From contig CAMFAL010000002.1 of NCBI GenBank assembly GCA_945948185.1, positions 1 through 64,000 of the forward strand: a stretch of 64,000 nucleotides of DNA, in the 5' to 3' direction. Positions 34,019 to 41,925 of this stretch are shown in pieces (positions within the stretch are counted from its first letter, which is position 1; each line of letters begins with the position of its first letter). The DNA comes from an uncultured Clostridia bacterium (lineage in GTDB: Bacteria > Bacillota > Clostridia > Oscillospirales > Oscillospiraceae). A program made the position numbers and the translations under genes. The notes below the pieces were generated by a model. It worked only from the letters and a program-made list of their open reading frames with translations. It had not been told where the DNA came from and made no database searches.

Positions 34019-34468
34019 TTATTCTCCGATCTCCTGGCGCACAAAGCTGCCCAGGATGCCGTTGATGAACTTCACCGTCTCGGGCGTCTCATACTTCTTG
34101 GCGATCTCCACGGCCTCGTTGATGGCGGCGCCGTTGGGGATATCCGGCATGTACAGCATCTCATACATGGACACCCGCATGATGGCGGATGCCACCAGAG
34201 GAATGCGGGCAAAGCTCCAGCCCTTGGCGTACTTGGCGATATAGCCGTCCAGCTCGGCGGCATGCTCACGGACGCCCTTCACCAGACGGCGGATATAGAC
34301 CGCCTGCTTGGAGTTGGGCGCTTCCGTATAGATGGGATCCTCCTCTGCCAGGGTGGCGAAGGTGTCCGCCGTCAGACGTTCGTCCAGCAGCGTGTCGATG
34401 GGCTTATCCGTAAAGCTCAGCTCATAGGAAAGATGAATGGCGATTTCCCGCGCGGTGTTCCGTACCAT
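34019..34468 (-). CDS. nusB: Transcription antitermination factor NusB
   Basis: The 149-residue all-helical protein opens MVRNTAREIAIHLSYELSFT and ends with the conserved PNGAAINEAVEIAKKYETPETVKFINGIL segment. NusB with NusE binds boxA RNA to prevent early termination in rRNA operons. It is 27 nt after asp23 and likely cotranscribed. Length is normal. Confidence 0.94.
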   Translation of the reverse strand: MVRNTAREIAIHLSYELSFTDKPIDTLLDERLTADTFATLAEEDPIYTEAPNSKQAVYIRRLVKGVREHAAELDGYIAKYAKGWSFARIPLVASAIMRVSMYEMLYMPDIPNGAAINEAVEIAKKYETPETVKFINGILGSFVRQEIGE

Positions 34469-34495
34469 AAAGCAACTCGTCCTTTTCTCTCTCTT

Positions 34496-34873
34496 TTACG
34501 CCAGGGTCACGCCGCCCACATGGATGTTGACGGCTTCCACGGGACAGCCGGTCATGGCCTCCACGGCGGAGGACACAGCCTTCTGGGCATTCTCCGCCAC
34601 TTCGGGGATAGGCTGGCCGTACTGCACGGTCAAGTACAGGTCCAGCACCAGCGCGGCGCCGGTCATATCGATCTTCACGCCCTTGGCGCCCTTCTGGGCG
34701 TTCTTCTTGTTGGTCACCAGGTCGGTGACGCTGCCGCCCAGGTTGGTCATCATGCCGGAGACGCCCTCCACCTCACGGACAGCGCCCACGGCAATGGCGG
34801 CGATAACCTCCTCAGAGATGTTGATGCTGCCGTTTTCCTCAGGCATGGTCATGTATTCCTTGCTCTCAGCCAT
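34496..34873 (-). CDS. Asp23/Gls24 family envelope stress protein
   Basis: The 125-residue protein carries the family pattern INISEEVIAAIAVGAVREVEGVSG near the start and ALVLDLYLTVQYGQPIPEVAENAQ later. Asp23/Gls24 proteins sit at the inner membrane face and respond to envelope or alkaline stress; a single-domain version between spoIIIAH and nusB is usual in spore formers (YqhY). AAGGAG precedes the ATG. It has its own promoter. Confidence 0.92.
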   Translation of the reverse strand: MAESKEYMTMPEENGSINISEEVIAAIAVGAVREVEGVSGMMTNLGGSVTDLVTNKKNAQKGAKGVKIDMTGAALVLDLYLTVQYGQPIPEVAENAQKAVSSAVEAMTGCPVEAVNIHVGGVTLA

Positions 34874-34929
34874 TTAGATTCTCCTTAATTCGTTGTGTAA
34901 ACGATACTGGTTCACATATCTGGTTAGAT

Positions 34930-34958
34930 ATTGTACCATGAAGCCGGAGAAAATACAA
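34930..34958 (-). promoter_or_regulatory. Putative promoter of asp23-nusB
   Basis: Minus strand TTGTAT (34958-34953), 17-nt spacer, TACAAT (34935-34930), about 57 nt before the Asp23 ATG. Confidence 0.6.
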
Positions 34959-34980
34959 CAGCTAAATCGAATTTGTGCGC

Positions 34981-35544
34981 TCAATCCGCCGCCATGATCT
35001 TGATGCCGCTGGCATCCAGCCCTGTCTCAGCCATGGCGATGTCCGTGATCTTGGCCACGTCCTCCGCCGTCAGCTCTCCGGTGCCGGTGGACACCACCAC
35101 GCTGATGCTCTCATCCCCCATGAAGGCTACGCAGTCCTTGTAGCCCTTGGCGGTCACCAGATTCTCGATCTGAGCCTCCTTCAGGGTGTAGGCCGCAAGC
35201 ACCTGGATGCTCTCGCTGGCCTCGTTGGCGGTGGCGGCATCGGCACCCTCCTGCTCCGCCGCGTCCTGCAACAGGGAGATGGCATTGTCCCTGGCCTGCT
35301 GGCGGGTGAGCCGGGCGGAGGCGAAGTAATCGGAGCCGGTATAGACCGCCTCTTCATCCGCAGTCCCTTCGGTCTCCCCCTCCTGGCCGGAGACCAGAGT
35401 GGCCTCCCCCAGCAGCTTGCTCCCCGTCTCCTGGGCGTCCTTCACCGCGTCTTCTCCGGAGTATTTCCAGTTCAGTGCCACCGCCGCGCACACCAGAATT
35501 GCCATGGTGGCCACTACCGCGTTCCGCTTCCATCTTGCACGCAT
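34981..35544 (-). CDS. spoIIIAH: Stage III sporulation protein AH
   Basis: The 187-residue protein has one N-terminal membrane anchor (NAVVATMAILVCAAVALNW, about 8-26) and an outer YscJ/FliF-like domain (YFASARLTRQQARDNAI to the end). SpoIIIAH in the mother cell membrane pairs with SpoIIQ across the intermembrane space. ATG at 35544, with GGAGGAAG upstream, is preferred; the 358-residue track ORF is an out-of-family extension through spoIIIAG. It is the last gene of spoIIIA. Confidence 0.92.
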   Translation of the reverse strand: MRARWKRNAVVATMAILVCAAVALNWKYSGEDAVKDAQETGSKLLGEATLVSGQEGETEGTADEEAVYTGSDYFASARLTRQQARDNAISLLQDAAEQEGADAATANEASESIQVLAAYTLKEAQIENLVTAKGYKDCVAFMGDESISVVVSTGTGELTAEDVAKITDIAMAETGLDASGIKIMAAD

Positions 35545-35567
35545 CTCGTTCTTCCTCCTCCAAATGA

Positions 35568-36089
35568 TCACTGCCATTTTGCCACGGTGACGCGGTCTGC
35601 GGACAGCCCCGTCAGCGCCGCCACCGCCTCCGTCACCGCCAGCTTCACCTCTGCCCGGTCGCCGCCCTGGCACACCACCAGGGCTCCCCGGTAGGTGGGA
35701 TACACCCTCCGGACCACCACGGTCCCGTCCCCCTCCGCGCCGTCCACCAGCACGGTCTCGGAGCGCCTGGAATAATCCTCCGGCGCCGCCGTGGAGCCGC
35801 TGTACGCCAGCTCCGTGTTCTGGGCCAGCTGCCGCTCCCCGTCGGAATCCACTGTCAGCAGCACCTTCACCTGCCCCACGCCGCTGATGGCGCCCAGAAT
35901 TTCCTCCATGTCCGCCTGCAGATCCTGCTCCGCCCCGGCGGGCTCGGAGGCGGCGGGACTGCTGCCGCTCGTACCGGTCATTTTCTTCCCACTCGGCCAT
36001 AGCAGCAGCCCGACGCCGATCAGCACTGTCAAACCCACGAACTTGTATTTGTCCCATAGCTTTCGCACTCCTTCAGTTTTCCCCTTCAT
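35568..36089 (-). CDS. spoIIIAG: Stage III sporulation protein AG
   Basis: The 173-residue protein has a membrane segment (FVGLTVLIGVGLLLWP, about 17-32), a Ser/Ala-rich linker and a ring-building domain (MEEILGAISGVGQVKVLLTV ... GALVVCQGGDRAEVKLAVTEAV). SpoIIIAG forms a large ring in the feeding-tube complex between mother cell and forespore. It overlaps spoIIIAF by 17 nt. Confidence 0.93.
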   Translation of the reverse strand: MKGKTEGVRKLWDKYKFVGLTVLIGVGLLLWPSGKKMTGTSGSSPAASEPAGAEQDLQADMEEILGAISGVGQVKVLLTVDSDGERQLAQNTELAYSGSTAAPEDYSRRSETVLVDGAEGDGTVVVRRVYPTYRGALVVCQGGDRAEVKLAVTEAVAALTGLSADRVTVAKWQ

Positions 36090-36552
36090 GCCATACCTGC
36101 CTCTCCCCCGGGATGCCCAGTTCCTCCTTCATGTAGGCGGCCAGCACCGGGGACCTGGGCCCCCACAGCTCCGCCTGCCAAGGCACCGGAACGCCGTCGG
36201 CGCCGGGCTCCGTGCGGACCCGCACCTTCACCGCCAGTCCCAGCGTGTCTGCTTTGTCCGATATATATGCGGCAGTCCGTTCCTCTATGATTCCCGCCAA
36301 TTCTGTTTCACCAGCCGCCGCCAGTTCCTCCTGGCGTTCGCTGATGGCCCGCTCATAATCCTCCAAATGCAGGTCCAGGCGGCTCAGGTCCGCTCCCAGC
36401 AGGGGCCGCAGCAGCACCACCAGCAGGATCAGCCCCCCGGTGAAGGAGGCGATCTTACGGATGCTCCCCTCCGGGACCAGGGTCTGGGCCACAGACAGCA
36501 GCATGCTCACTGCCACCAGGGATGTGAGCCACTCCCGCAGCGCCCCCATCAC
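36073..36552 (-). CDS. spoIIIAF: Stage III sporulation protein AF
   Basis: The 159-residue protein has two N-terminal membrane helices (about 8-25 and 32-51, with ASFTGGLILLVVLLRPLL) and a soluble C-terminal domain with AYISDKADTLGLAVKVRVRTE. This layout matches SpoIIIAF of the SpoIIIA channel. It overlaps both neighbours slightly (4 nt with spoIIIAE), as expected for a coupled operon. Confidence 0.92.
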   Translation of the reverse strand: MMGALREWLTSLVAVSMLLSVAQTLVPEGSIRKIASFTGGLILLVVLLRPLLGADLSRLDLHLEDYERAISERQEELAAAGETELAGIIEERTAAYISDKADTLGLAVKVRVRTEPGADGVPVPWQAELWGPRSPVLAAYMKEELGIPGERQVWHEGEN

Positions 36553-37625
36553 GGCACCACCGCCGCCACGGAGGACAGCACCGACACCAGTAACAGCAGG
36601 GCGCAGGCACCGGTCATACCCAGTACCAGTCCAAAGGCGCCCCCCAGTCCGTCGATAAGCTTGCAGAGCCCAGGCGCGCCGATGGCCGCCGCCAGGAAGG
36701 CCGTCAGCTTATAGAGGAGATACTGGACCCCCAGCTGCAGAAAGGGGTAGGCGCAGGCCGCCAGAATGGCCAGCATCCCCACCAGGCCGATGGTGTTTTT
36801 CAGCAGCCCGGCCCCCACCAACACTGTCTCCGAAGCCTCGGCGATGATGCCGCCCACCACCGGCACCACCCCGGAGATGGCCGCCTTGGTAACCCGCACC
36901 GCCGCGCCGTCCGCCGCGCCGGAGATGACCCGGGCCACGGAGAGATAAACGGTGAACACCAGCAGCGTGGTGGTCAAGATCCAGGTGAGGATCTTTTTCA
37001 AGCCCTCCGCGATGGCCCCCAGCCGGCTCTCCGGCAGGCAGGCGGCGGCCGCCAGGGCGCCGGTGTAGAGATACACCATGGGTAGCAGCAGCCCGTCCAC
37101 CAGATTCAGCAGCAGGTCCACGAAAAAGACGGTGGTCACCTGCTGCACGGTGGCGGTGGTCACCGCCCCAGAGGCCGCCGTGGCCGCCGCCAGGGTGGGC
37201 AGCAGGGCCTTGGAAAAACGATTCAGCTCTCTGATGGTCTCCGCCCCCAGGCCCATGAGGGAATCCAGGCTTCCCGCCGTCAGCAGCGTAACGGACAGCG
37301 CTCCCGCCATGGGCAGGAACTGGGCACTTTTGCCACCAGCCCCCTGGGAAAACCCCTCCACAGCGGCGCAGAGAACCACCGCCAGCAGCACCGACGCGGC
37401 CCCCCGGGTCCGCTGCCGCAGAACCTCTCCCACCTTGCCCTTTATGTCCTCCAGAATGCGGCCCACACCCCGGGCCAGACCGCTCGCGTCTGCCGGGTCC
37501 GCAAACTCGATCAGGTTCTCCGTTCCTTCCGGCAAAGCCTTCATCAGATCCCGGGGCACCTCCGCCGCGTTGGCCTTTCCCGTCAACAGCAGAAGGGCCA
37601 ACAGCAAAAAGACCCATCGTTTCAT
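36549..37625 (-). CDS. spoIIIAE: Stage III sporulation protein AE
   Basis: The 358-residue polytopic membrane protein begins with a signal-like segment (MKRWVFLLLALLLLTGKANA) and has about eight membrane helices, including ISGVVPVVGGIIAEASETVLVGA. SpoIIIAE is the likely central pore-type subunit of the SpoIIIA machine. The track ORF continues 143 residues upstream out of family; ATG at 37625 overlaps the spoIIIAD stop by 4 nt and is preferred. Confidence 0.93.
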   Translation of the reverse strand: MKRWVFLLLALLLLTGKANAAEVPRDLMKALPEGTENLIEFADPADASGLARGVGRILEDIKGKVGEVLRQRTRGAASVLLAVVLCAAVEGFSQGAGGKSAQFLPMAGALSVTLLTAGSLDSLMGLGAETIRELNRFSKALLPTLAAATAASGAVTTATVQQVTTVFFVDLLLNLVDGLLLPMVYLYTGALAAAACLPESRLGAIAEGLKKILTWILTTTLLVFTVYLSVARVISGAADGAAVRVTKAAISGVVPVVGGIIAEASETVLVGAGLLKNTIGLVGMLAILAACAYPFLQLGVQYLLYKLTAFLAAAIGAPGLCKLIDGLGGAFGLVLGMTGACALLLLVSVLSSVAAVVP

Positions 37626-38011
37626 TTCATCAGCTCCAGCAGCAATGTCAATACCGCCCGCAGCAGGGGCAGAGCCACCAGCAGGGCGCAGACCGCCCCT
37701 GCCGTTTCCACCACGGCACCCAGGGCGGATTCCCCGGCGTCCCGGCAGAGGGTGCTCCCCACCTTCACCACCAGTGCGATGCCCACGGTCTTGTACAGGG
37801 GGATAAACAGCTCCTGAGAGACGCCGCTGCGCTCCCCCAACTCCGTCAGGAAGGACAGCAGCTCCTCCAGCGCCCCTGCCAGATACAGCAGCACGGCAGC
37901 CACGGCGGCCAGGGTCAGCAGCAGCGCCAGCTCGGAACTGCCCCGCCGCACCACCACCGCCAGCAGCGCCCCCACCACACAGAGGGCTGTGATCTGGAAC
38001 ACCTGCTCCAT
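37622..38011 (-). CDS. spoIIIAD: Stage III sporulation protein AD
   Basis: The 129-residue membrane protein has about four hydrophobic segments and the characteristic SGVSQELFIPLYKTVGIALVVKVGSTLCRDAGESALG middle part, with GAVVETAGAVCALLVALPLL near the end. It is a paralogue-type partner of SpoIIIAC. It lies 2 nt after spoIIIAC. Confidence 0.93.
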   Translation of the reverse strand: MEQVFQITALCVVGALLAVVVRRGSSELALLLTLAAVAAVLLYLAGALEELLSFLTELGERSGVSQELFIPLYKTVGIALVVKVGSTLCRDAGESALGAVVETAGAVCALLVALPLLRAVLTLLLELMK

Positions 38012-38013
38012 GG

Positions 38014-38208
38014 CTAAAACCGGAACAGGGTCTTGATGAGGTTGAACAGGTCACTGATCTCCTGCACCAGGATCATCAGCACCACCACCAGACCCGCCAG
38101 GGTGGTCATCATGGCCTGCTCCTCCCGCCCGGACCGCACCAGCAGCTGGTTCAGCACCGCCACCAGAATGCCGATGGCGGCGATCTTGAAAATCAGATCC
38201 ACATCCAT
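38014..38208 (-). CDS. spoIIIAC: Stage III sporulation protein AC
   Basis: The 64-residue protein has two membrane helices (IFKIAAIGILVAVLNQLLV and MMTTLAGLVVVLMILVQEI) around a short charged loop (RSGREEQA). Size and sequence are typical of SpoIIIAC, the smallest subunit of the SpoIIIA complex. Confidence 0.94.
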   Translation of the reverse strand: MDVDLIFKIAAIGILVAVLNQLLVRSGREEQAMMTTLAGLVVVLMILVQEISDLFNLIKTLFRF

Positions 38209-38217
38209 ACTTGTCCC

Positions 38218-38712
38218 TCAAATCAGTAAAATCACCAGCAGCGCCGCTCCGGAAAAGCACAGGGCGGCCGTCCGCCGGTCGCGCTCCGGGCGCTGGCGCT
38301 CCAACTCCTCGGCACTCTTTGCCAGCGCGGCAATGACAAGGGATATCCCCTTACACACGCTCTCCTCGTCGCCACGGAGTGTCAGCCCCTCCAAGGCCTC
38401 CCGTTCCCTGGGAGCCAAAGGCAGCAGCCGGACGCCAACCCGCCAGGCCGCCTCCAATCCCTCTCCCTGCCGGGCAGCCTCGGCAGACCGCTGAAACAGG
38501 GCGGCGGTCTCCGGCCCCCGGCAGTCCGCCGCCAGAGCCTCCAGCAGCAGAGGCAGCGGCGTCCGGGCCATACGGATCTCCTCCCGCATCCGCCGCAGAG
38601 CGGCCAGCAGGTCCCCCATGACCATCCGGGTCCGCCGCTGTTCCGCCAGGGCCATGAGCCAGAACATCAGTCCTCCGCCCAGCACGCAGGCACTTCCCAG
38701 CAGCTTTATCAT
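38218..38712 (-). CDS. spoIIIAB: Stage III sporulation protein AB
   Basis: The 164-residue protein has terminal membrane segments and a helical central domain (LLAALRRMREEIRMARTPLPLLLEALA), similar in fold to type II secretion GspF proteins. It overlaps the spoIIIAA stop by 4 nt. It probably docks the ATPase SpoIIIAA to the membrane channel. Confidence 0.92.
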   Translation of the reverse strand: MIKLLGSACVLGGGLMFWLMALAEQRRTRMVMGDLLAALRRMREEIRMARTPLPLLLEALAADCRGPETAALFQRSAEAARQGEGLEAAWRVGVRLLPLAPREREALEGLTLRGDEESVCKGISLVIAALAKSAEELERQRPERDRRTAALCFSGAALLVILLI

Positions 38713-39620
38713 GGCAGTTCCTCCACTTCATAGGCCCGTCCCCCGTCCGTCCGAACGATGCGGACCGCCATGCGGAACACCCGGTCCTCCAGCAGCCGGC
38801 GGTACAGGGGCTTTTCCAGCAGCTCCGCCACGTCCGCCGCGTGGATGGTGGCCAGCAGCCGCACGCCGCACCCGGCCGCCAGGGACATGGCCCGCACATC
38901 CTCCGGCACCGTGATCTCGTCCACGGCGATGACCTGGGGATTCATGGCCCGCAGCACCAGGGGGATGCCCAGGGCCTTGGGACAGGCGTCCAGAACATCG
39001 GTCTGAGGCCCCACATCCATCTGGGGCTTGCCCCGGTACATCACCGCCACCTCTCCCCGCTCATCGATGAGGGCCACCCGCCGGGGACCGTAGGGCTCCA
39101 CGCCCTCCGACAGCCGCCGCACCAGGTCCCGCAGCAGGGTGGTCTTTCCCCCTCCCGGCGGAGACAGGATCAGGGTGCTGCAAAGCTCCCCGTCCCGGAA
39201 CAGCTCCGGGGCCAGGCCGTCGGCGATCCCCGGCTGCTGCCGGGCAATGCGCACCGCCGCTGAGGAAAAATTTTTCAGATTCGTGTTCGTGCCTTCCTTC
39301 ATGACCGCCGTGCCGCACAGCCCCACCCGGAAACCGCCCCGCACGGATAGGTATCCCTCCCGCAGGGTCTCCGCCGCCGCGTAGCGGGAAAATTCGGTGG
39401 CGATGTCGCAGAGGGTGTCCAGCTCCTCCGGCTCCACCACCGCGTCAAACACCGCCTCCCCCGACGGAAGCAACACCGTCATGGGCTGTCCGGCCCGCAG
39501 GCGGAATTCCTCCGCCGTTCCCTTCTGGTCCTCCGGCAGTGCCAGAGCCAGTTTCCGCAGCCGCACCGGCAGCACGGACGCCGCCTCCTCATATCGCAGA
39601 ACCCTCTGATCTTTTTTCAA
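38709..39620 (-). CDS. spoIIIAA: Stage III sporulation protein AA, ATPase
   Basis: The 303-residue secretion-type ATPase has Walker A LSPPGGGKTTLLRDL (about 150-164), Walker B-like RRVALIDERGEVA and the segment VIAVDEITVPEDV. It powers the SpoIIIA complex. The start is likely TTG at 39620, because GGGAGGG lies 7 nt upstream and the length then matches relatives; ATG at 39653 is the alternative. The ORF track's longer frame enters the palindromic element. A SigE-like -10 (CATACAGC) lies near 39680-39673, but no clear -35 was seen. Confidence 0.92.
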   Translation of the reverse strand: MKKDQRVLRYEEAASVLPVRLRKLALALPEDQKGTAEEFRLRAGQPMTVLLPSGEAVFDAVVEPEELDTLCDIATEFSRYAAAETLREGYLSVRGGFRVGLCGTAVMKEGTNTNLKNFSSAAVRIARQQPGIADGLAPELFRDGELCSTLILSPPGGGKTTLLRDLVRRLSEGVEPYGPRRVALIDERGEVAVMYRGKPQMDVGPQTDVLDACPKALGIPLVLRAMNPQVIAVDEITVPEDVRAMSLAAGCGVRLLATIHAADVAELLEKPLYRRLLEDRVFRMAVRIVRTDGGRAYEVEELP

Positions 39621-39702
39621 GGGTGTTCCCTCCCTGTTTGTTCGTTGCTCCATCCTATGAGGGCTCGTCCCGCTGTATGCCACGGATTTTTCCGCGAAAA
39701 AA

Positions 39703-39833
39703 GCGGCTGTCAGAAATGAACAGCTCCAGTAAAAACGGACAATAGACAAAAGGCCCCCTATGTAGGTATTGTCCTACATGGGTGCCTTTTTGTACTGTCC
39801 GTACAACTTGGGCCGGTTCAAAATGACAGCCGC
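39703..39833. repeat. 131-bp palindromic, MITE-like element
   Basis: Terminal repeats GCGGCTGTCA (39703-39712) and TGACAGCCGC (39824-39833) are exact complements. Internal arms pair almost throughout: TGAAC.GC.C.AG, ACGGACA.TA.ACAAAAGGC, CC.ATGTAGG around a TATTGT loop. The inner stem with its T run would act as a terminator for the D-lactate dehydrogenase gene. Bases 39713-39766 are repeated exactly, inverted, at 56-3. Confidence 0.8.
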
Positions 39834-39845
39834 CTTTCCCACTGT

Positions 39846-40832
39846 TCACTTGTTCAGCTCCGTCTCACAGCGCTCCCCATGGGCCATCTCCCAGATTCCC
39901 CGGATGCCGCAGCGCACCATGCTGGTGACGGCAGCGTCGGTGTAGAAGGCCATGTGCTGGGTCATGATGACGTTGCGGAACTGGTGGAGATAGAACCAGT
40001 TCCGGTTGGGGAGGATGTCGGTGCGGTGGTCCTCATGGATGATGCCCTCGTCCCCCTCGCAGGTGTCCATACCCAGGGCGCCGATCTTCTCGCTCTCAAT
40101 GCCCTCCACCAGGGCCTCGATATCCGCCAGCTCTCCCCGGGAGCAGTTCAGGATTACCACGCCGTCCTTCATCTTGGCGATGGCCTCCCGGTCGATGATG
40201 TGGCGGTTGGAGTCCAACAGTGGCATGTGGAGAGAGATCACGTCCGCCTGGGCCAGCAGAGTCTCGAAGTCCACGTAGGTCACCAGCTGCTTTACCGCCG
40301 GGTTTTCGTACTTATCAAAGGCGATAATACGGCACCCAAAGCCGGAGAGGTTCCGGATCACCTGGGTGCCGATTTTCCCGGTGCCGATGATGCCTACCGT
40401 CAGGTCTTTCATTTCCCGGCCCTGAAGCCCCTGCAGGGAGAAGTCGTTGACCTGCCCCCGCCACATGGCCTGTTTATAGTGCCGCAGGCACATGAGCAGC
40501 AGCATCACCGTGAAATCCGCCACGCCGTTGGGGGCGTAGCTGGCGTTGCAGACCCGAATGCCCACCGCTTTGGCGTGGGCCAGGTCGATGTGGTCATAGC
40601 CCACGGTGCGGGTGGAGAGGTATTCCACCCCCATGGCCCGCCAGGCGTCCAGCAGCGCCGCGTCGATGCGGCCCTGTCCCAGGATAGAGATCCCCAGGCA
40701 ACCCTCCGCCAGTCCGGCGTTTTCCAAAGTTGGGACCTCCGACGTTACCGTCAGCTCCACGCCCAGCTCCCGGCTCTGACAGTCCAGCTCCGCCCGTTCA
40801 TCCTGCCGCGCCTCGTACACCACGATCTTCAT
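39846..40832 (-). CDS. D-isomer specific 2-hydroxyacid dehydrogenase, probable D-lactate dehydrogenase
   Basis: The 328-residue NAD enzyme interconverts pyruvate and D-lactate or a related pair. The NAD loop is VGIIGTGKIGTQVI (about 146-159). Catalytic Arg (NCSRGELAD), Glu, and His (MTQHMAFYTDAA) are in place. It resembles fermentative D-LDH and VanH; no van ligase is nearby, so a fermentative role is more likely. ATG at 40832, with AAGGAGATGG upstream, replaces the overlong track start. It is divergent from a LysR gene that may control it. Confidence 0.88.
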   Translation of the reverse strand: MKIVVYEARQDERAELDCQSRELGVELTVTSEVPTLENAGLAEGCLGISILGQGRIDAALLDAWRAMGVEYLSTRTVGYDHIDLAHAKAVGIRVCNASYAPNGVADFTVMLLLMCLRHYKQAMWRGQVNDFSLQGLQGREMKDLTVGIIGTGKIGTQVIRNLSGFGCRIIAFDKYENPAVKQLVTYVDFETLLAQADVISLHMPLLDSNRHIIDREAIAKMKDGVVILNCSRGELADIEALVEGIESEKIGALGMDTCEGDEGIIHEDHRTDILPNRNWFYLHQFRNVIMTQHMAFYTDAAVTSMVRCGIRGIWEMAHGERCETELNK

Positions 40833-40949
40833 TGTCAGCCATCTCCTTGTAGAAATCATCATTCGTGATTGTAATACAGAAAAGTTTGGCTTGAAACCGC
40901 CGTTTTTCCATGATATCATAAGATAAAATGATACTTTGGAGGGACATCC

Positions 40950-41840
40950 ATGAACATCAACCAGCTGCGGTACTTCGTGGCGGTGGCGGAGCAGCGCAGC
41001 TTCACCAAGGCCGCCAACCAATATTACCTCTCCCAGACTGCCGTCACCCAGCAGGTGCGGGCTCTGGAGGAGACCCTGGGGGTCCAGCTGCTGGACCGCA
41101 ACAGCCGTCCCGTCTCCCTGACCCCCGCCGGGGCCGTGTTCCTGACGGAGGCCAAGGCCATCCTGGAGCGGATGAACTCCGCTGTCAGCCGGGCTCGGGA
41201 CGCCTCTACCGGACTGGTGGGCTCTGTCCGCATCGGCTACACAAAGGGCTACGAGCGCAGCGACCTGTCCAACAAGCTGCGGGCCTTCCACCGGGACTAT
41301 CCCAACATCCTGCTGACCTGCTTCCGCTGCGACACCGACATGCTGGCAGCAGGCCTGCTGAACGGCGAATACGATATCATCTTCACCTGGGACAGCACCA
41401 ACATCCGTCAGGACAGCCAGGTAGAGCTCCGCCTGGTGGAGCGGGCCCGGCTGGTAGTGGCTCTATATGGCAGCCACCCCTTCGCCCGCCGCACCGCCCT
41501 GCACCGGTCGGAGCTGAAAAACGAGACCATCCTCTTTATGACCCCCTCCAGCACCGGCTCCTCCTTCGGTGATGACCACTTCATGCAGCTCTACCAGCAG
41601 GCGGGCTACCTCCCCAACATTCTGCTGCGCTCCAACGATGTGGAGAGCATCCTGATGATGGTGGCGGCGGAGGAGGGCATCTCCATCCTTCCCGCCTACT
41701 GCACCGACAAGCTGACCAACGCCGACAACCTGATTTTCGTCCCGCTGCTGGGAGATGAGGAGACGGAGGATATCCTGGCCGTCTGGCGGAAGGATGACCC
41801 CAGTCAGGCCCTCCGCCACTTCCTGGAGCGGGTCCTGTAA
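40950..41840 (+). CDS. LysR-family transcriptional regulator
   Basis: The 296-residue regulator has an N-terminal helix-turn-helix (MNINQLRYFVAVAEQRSFTKAANQYYLSQTAVTQQVRALEE) and a periplasmic-binding-like effector domain from about residue 90. LysR proteins often control the divergent gene, here D-lactate dehydrogenase. The 117-nt shared interval has a perfect palindrome ATGATATCAT at 40910-40919 and a nearby ATGATAC, a possible binding site. The effector cannot be read from sequence. TTGGAGGGACATCC precedes the ATG. Confidence 0.9.
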   Translation: MNINQLRYFVAVAEQRSFTKAANQYYLSQTAVTQQVRALEETLGVQLLDRNSRPVSLTPAGAVFLTEAKAILERMNSAVSRARDASTGLVGSVRIGYTKGYERSDLSNKLRAFHRDYPNILLTCFRCDTDMLAAGLLNGEYDIIFTWDSTNIRQDSQVELRLVERARLVVALYGSHPFARRTALHRSELKNETILFMTPSSTGSSFGDDHFMQLYQQAGYLPNILLRSNDVESILMMVAAEEGISILPAYCTDKLTNADNLIFVPLLGDEETEDILAVWRKDDPSQALRHFLERVL

Positions 41841-41925
41841 CGCTCCGCACCCTTTCCGGGCCATTGCATACACTGGATTGAAAGAAGCCTTTTCTTTCAT
41901 CAGCTACTTATTAGGAGGTATTGCA

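Noticed and set aside
35545-36057. Upstream extension of spoIIIAH to 358 residues
   Set aside because: It overlaps spoIIIAG in another frame; the ribosome site and membrane anchor mark the start at 35544.
39846-40832. Vancomycin-resistance VanH
   Set aside because: The enzyme resembles VanH-type D-lactate dehydrogenases, but no D-Ala-D-Lac ligase, VanX or VanRS genes are nearby, so a fermentative D-LDH is more likely.
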